Notes under the pieces: model-generated
What the model saw: the letters and a program-made list of their open reading frames with translations, nothing else
Databases searched by the model: none
Told to the model about the DNA's origin: nothing
Part shown: piece by piece, positions 62,207 through 64,000 of the stretch
Layout: each line of letters starts with the position of its first letter
Position numbering within the stretch: the first letter of the stretch is position 1
Position numbers and translations under genes: made by a program
Source of the DNA: Dialister histaminiformans
GTDB taxonomy: Bacteria > Bacillota > Negativicutes > Veillonellales > Dialisteraceae
Length of the DNA stretch: 64,000 bases
NCBI RefSeq assembly: GCF_900103425.1
Contig: NZ_FMXA01000003.1
Span: forward strand, 124,001-188,000
Reading direction: 5' to 3'

Positions 62207-64000
62207 TCCGCGTACCTCGTTTCCAGCAAAGTTTCCAGACCTATCCCCAGATTTTTAATGAGTCCCTTCATTCCGTCGTCACTGAATAAGAGGCATTGTA
62301 CTTTCATCTGCACCGTAACTGGATACCCATCGATTTCCTGGATGGCATACACTCCCTGCTGAATCGTCCGTCCAACCTCTTCTGCTTCGGCCCTGCTCTG
62401 TACCTGCATGAGCGCAAGGAAGCGTTTCCTTTCCACGCGCCCCAGCACCCCATGAATCCCCAATATTCTGCGAATCCGGTCGCTGATAGCTCGCACCAGT
62501 TTCCGTTCGATTTCCACACCATAGGACTGCAGCGTGTTTTCAAGAGAAAGAATCTCGATGTCCATCATAGTAAAATTCTGCTTGTTCCGTGCATACGTTT
62601 CATAGTATCGGCTGAGCCTGTCCATGATTCCTATCAGGTTAAGCGCCCCGCTATCAATATCCGAATACAACAACCGGGGAAACAGCTGCTGTCGTTCTGC
62701 CTCCTCCTGAAGGTCGGTAAAATAGCCTATCAGTCCCTGAATCTCCCCCTGCCGGTACAGCGGCACCTTCGTGGCCATGATGGCATGTTCTATACCATTC
62801 ACTATACAGTGCCCCGGCATGTTGATAACCAGTCTGCCCCGATGAATACAATTTTCTTCGGCTTCCTGGAATCCGTGATCATTCACATGCCATCCCATAT
62901 CTTCATCGGTCTTGCCGATCAGATCCCTGCGCTGGATGCCATAATAGTCCAGGAAGGCGCGGCTGGCTCCCAGGAATCTCCGTTCGCTGTCTTTCCAAAA
63001 CAATTTAATCGGGGAAAAACTAAGTACACTTTCCCATATATCCCGGGCCAGCGCATTCTTCTCACTTCCATCCGTCGCCAGATGCAGACTTTCTATAATC
63101 GCTTCGGTAATTTTCCGGTTATCCATACGGGTTTCTGCCGTCGCATATATCAGATGATTCTTTTCTGCCAGCGCAAAGAGAAAATGAATACTCCAGGAAT
63201 AACTGCCATCTGCATTCTTTGTCCTGAACAAATCTTGCAAATATCCACTCTGCTGCAATCGCTCTGACAGACTCTTCCTGTCAATCCATACCGCATAACG
63301 ATCCCAATCCTCCGGATGCACATACTTCCGGTATCTTCCTGCCGTCCAGGCCGAAGGTTTTCCAACACTCCCTAAAGGAACAGAAGTACGGTTTATCAGC
63401 ATATGATTGTAATCCTTCTCCAGATTCCAGAACATGGCTACCCGGTAAAAGGAATTAAGAATCACCGACATGGAATGTTCAGATGCATCCCATTCCCCGA
63501 TTTCCCGATTCAACATCTGAATCCTGCAGGAGTATACCCGCCGCCATCCAGTCTTCCCCAGAAGTTGAACCCTCATACGCAGATAGATATGCCCATAATT
63601 ATATTCCTGTTCATTACTATCCCCTTCTTCATTCACCGAGAACAACAGGTCACGCATTCGTTCCCATTTTATTCCTTCCAGCGAATGCAAAATACGATGC
63701 GCGACTTCTTCCTCAGTGCCCCCCCCAGCATTTTCAAAATGCTCAGATATTCCGGATTAATGTACAGATACCGTACCGATTCTCCATCCGTTTCCACTAC
63801 ACAGAATGGTCCTGGTGTCAGGAAATCTGCCCGCCCTGCCTTTTCATAAAGCCCCTTATCCTTCCGCATCTCTACAGGCAGTTTTCTTTTCTGCATTGCT
63901 TCCAGAATCCGGTCATAAGAATCCGGCCGTGCCAGCACATATCCCTGCACCTTTTCACAGCCTATGCTCTTCAGAAATCTATACTCTTCTTCCGTCTCAA
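62203..64000 (-). pseudogene. EAL-PAS-PAS-degenerate GGDEF signalling protein, frame broken at a C8/G8 run; 5' end outside window
   Basis: From the window edge the minus-strand frame reads KSIGCEKVQGYVLARP, the end of an EAL domain, then a PAS-like stretch to KML. There a run of eight G (C's at 63719-63726) sends it to a stop at 63669. One more G (or two fewer) joins it to the long second frame through GGGTEEEVAHRILHSLEGIKW. The second part (about 495 residues) holds a PAS-like region, a second PAS (SPIKLFWKDSERRFLGASRAFLDYYG) and a GGDEF-derived domain in which the motif reads VERKRF, so it cannot cyclise GTP. No ribosome site supports independent translation of the second part. Confidence 0.75.

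Overview
The window reads as a chromosomal segment of an anaerobic Bacillota. A Veillonellales-like Negativicute (Dialister, Megasphaera or Allisonella type) is my best guess. The grounds are AddAB recombination enzymes, T-box, TPP and ZTP riboswitches, a SepF/DivIVA division cluster, amino-acid-fermenting gene content and moderate GC. The placement is an inference; no rRNA is present.

Layout. 1-6.1 kb: end of a nitroreductase, a class III aminotransferase, a SIMPL-domain protein, and two divergent branched-chain amino acid binding lipoproteins. Each lipoprotein gene lies behind a T-box leader, one apparently reading Leu (CTC) and the other Ile (ATC), and each leader has a duplicated antiterminator/terminator module. 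6.3-10.5 kb: a membrane glycosyltransferase, a RuBisCO-like protein, an oxalate/formate-family MFS transporter behind a probable ZTP riboswitch, and an orphan HicB-like protein. 10.8-18.1 kb: addB-addA. 18.3-21.7 kb: a short MetE-like protein, then cysE-cysK under a Cys T-box. 22-45 kb: a polyamine region with two ornithine decarboxylases, two intact and one frameshifted PotE-type antiporters, two LysR regulators, a MATE exporter with a possible leader peptide, an aminotransferase, greA-lysS, an IS3 remnant and a family of dispersed non-coding repeats. 44.7-47 kb: a rearrangement scar joining a truncated URO-D-like gene to a truncated M17 aminopeptidase, next to a C40 peptidase. 47-51 kb: a second MATE exporter, a small transaldolase, a LysR regulator and a methyltransferase. 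51.5-56.3 kb: yggS-sepF-sepF-proC-ylmH-divIVA-speE. 56.6-58.4 kb: a cupin protein and an M18 aminopeptidase. 58.5-60.5 kb: a thiamine salvage operon under a TPP riboswitch. 60.6-64 kb: tRNA-Gly(CCC) and two overlapping c-di-GMP-type signalling genes, one interrupted at a run of eight C/G.

How the genes fit together. Decarboxylation of ornithine to putrescine coupled to ornithine/putrescine exchange is a known acid-stress and energy-conserving module. Here it is duplicated, and the sequence suggests high expression: the decarboxylase, antiporter and lysS genes so rarely use TTA, CTA and TCA codons that long antisense open frames result. SpeE could turn part of the putrescine into spermidine, but no speD is present in the window. 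RNA-based control is unusually dense: three T-box leaders (five T-box sequences), one TPP and one ZTP riboswitch, and several possible attenuators upstream of transporter genes.
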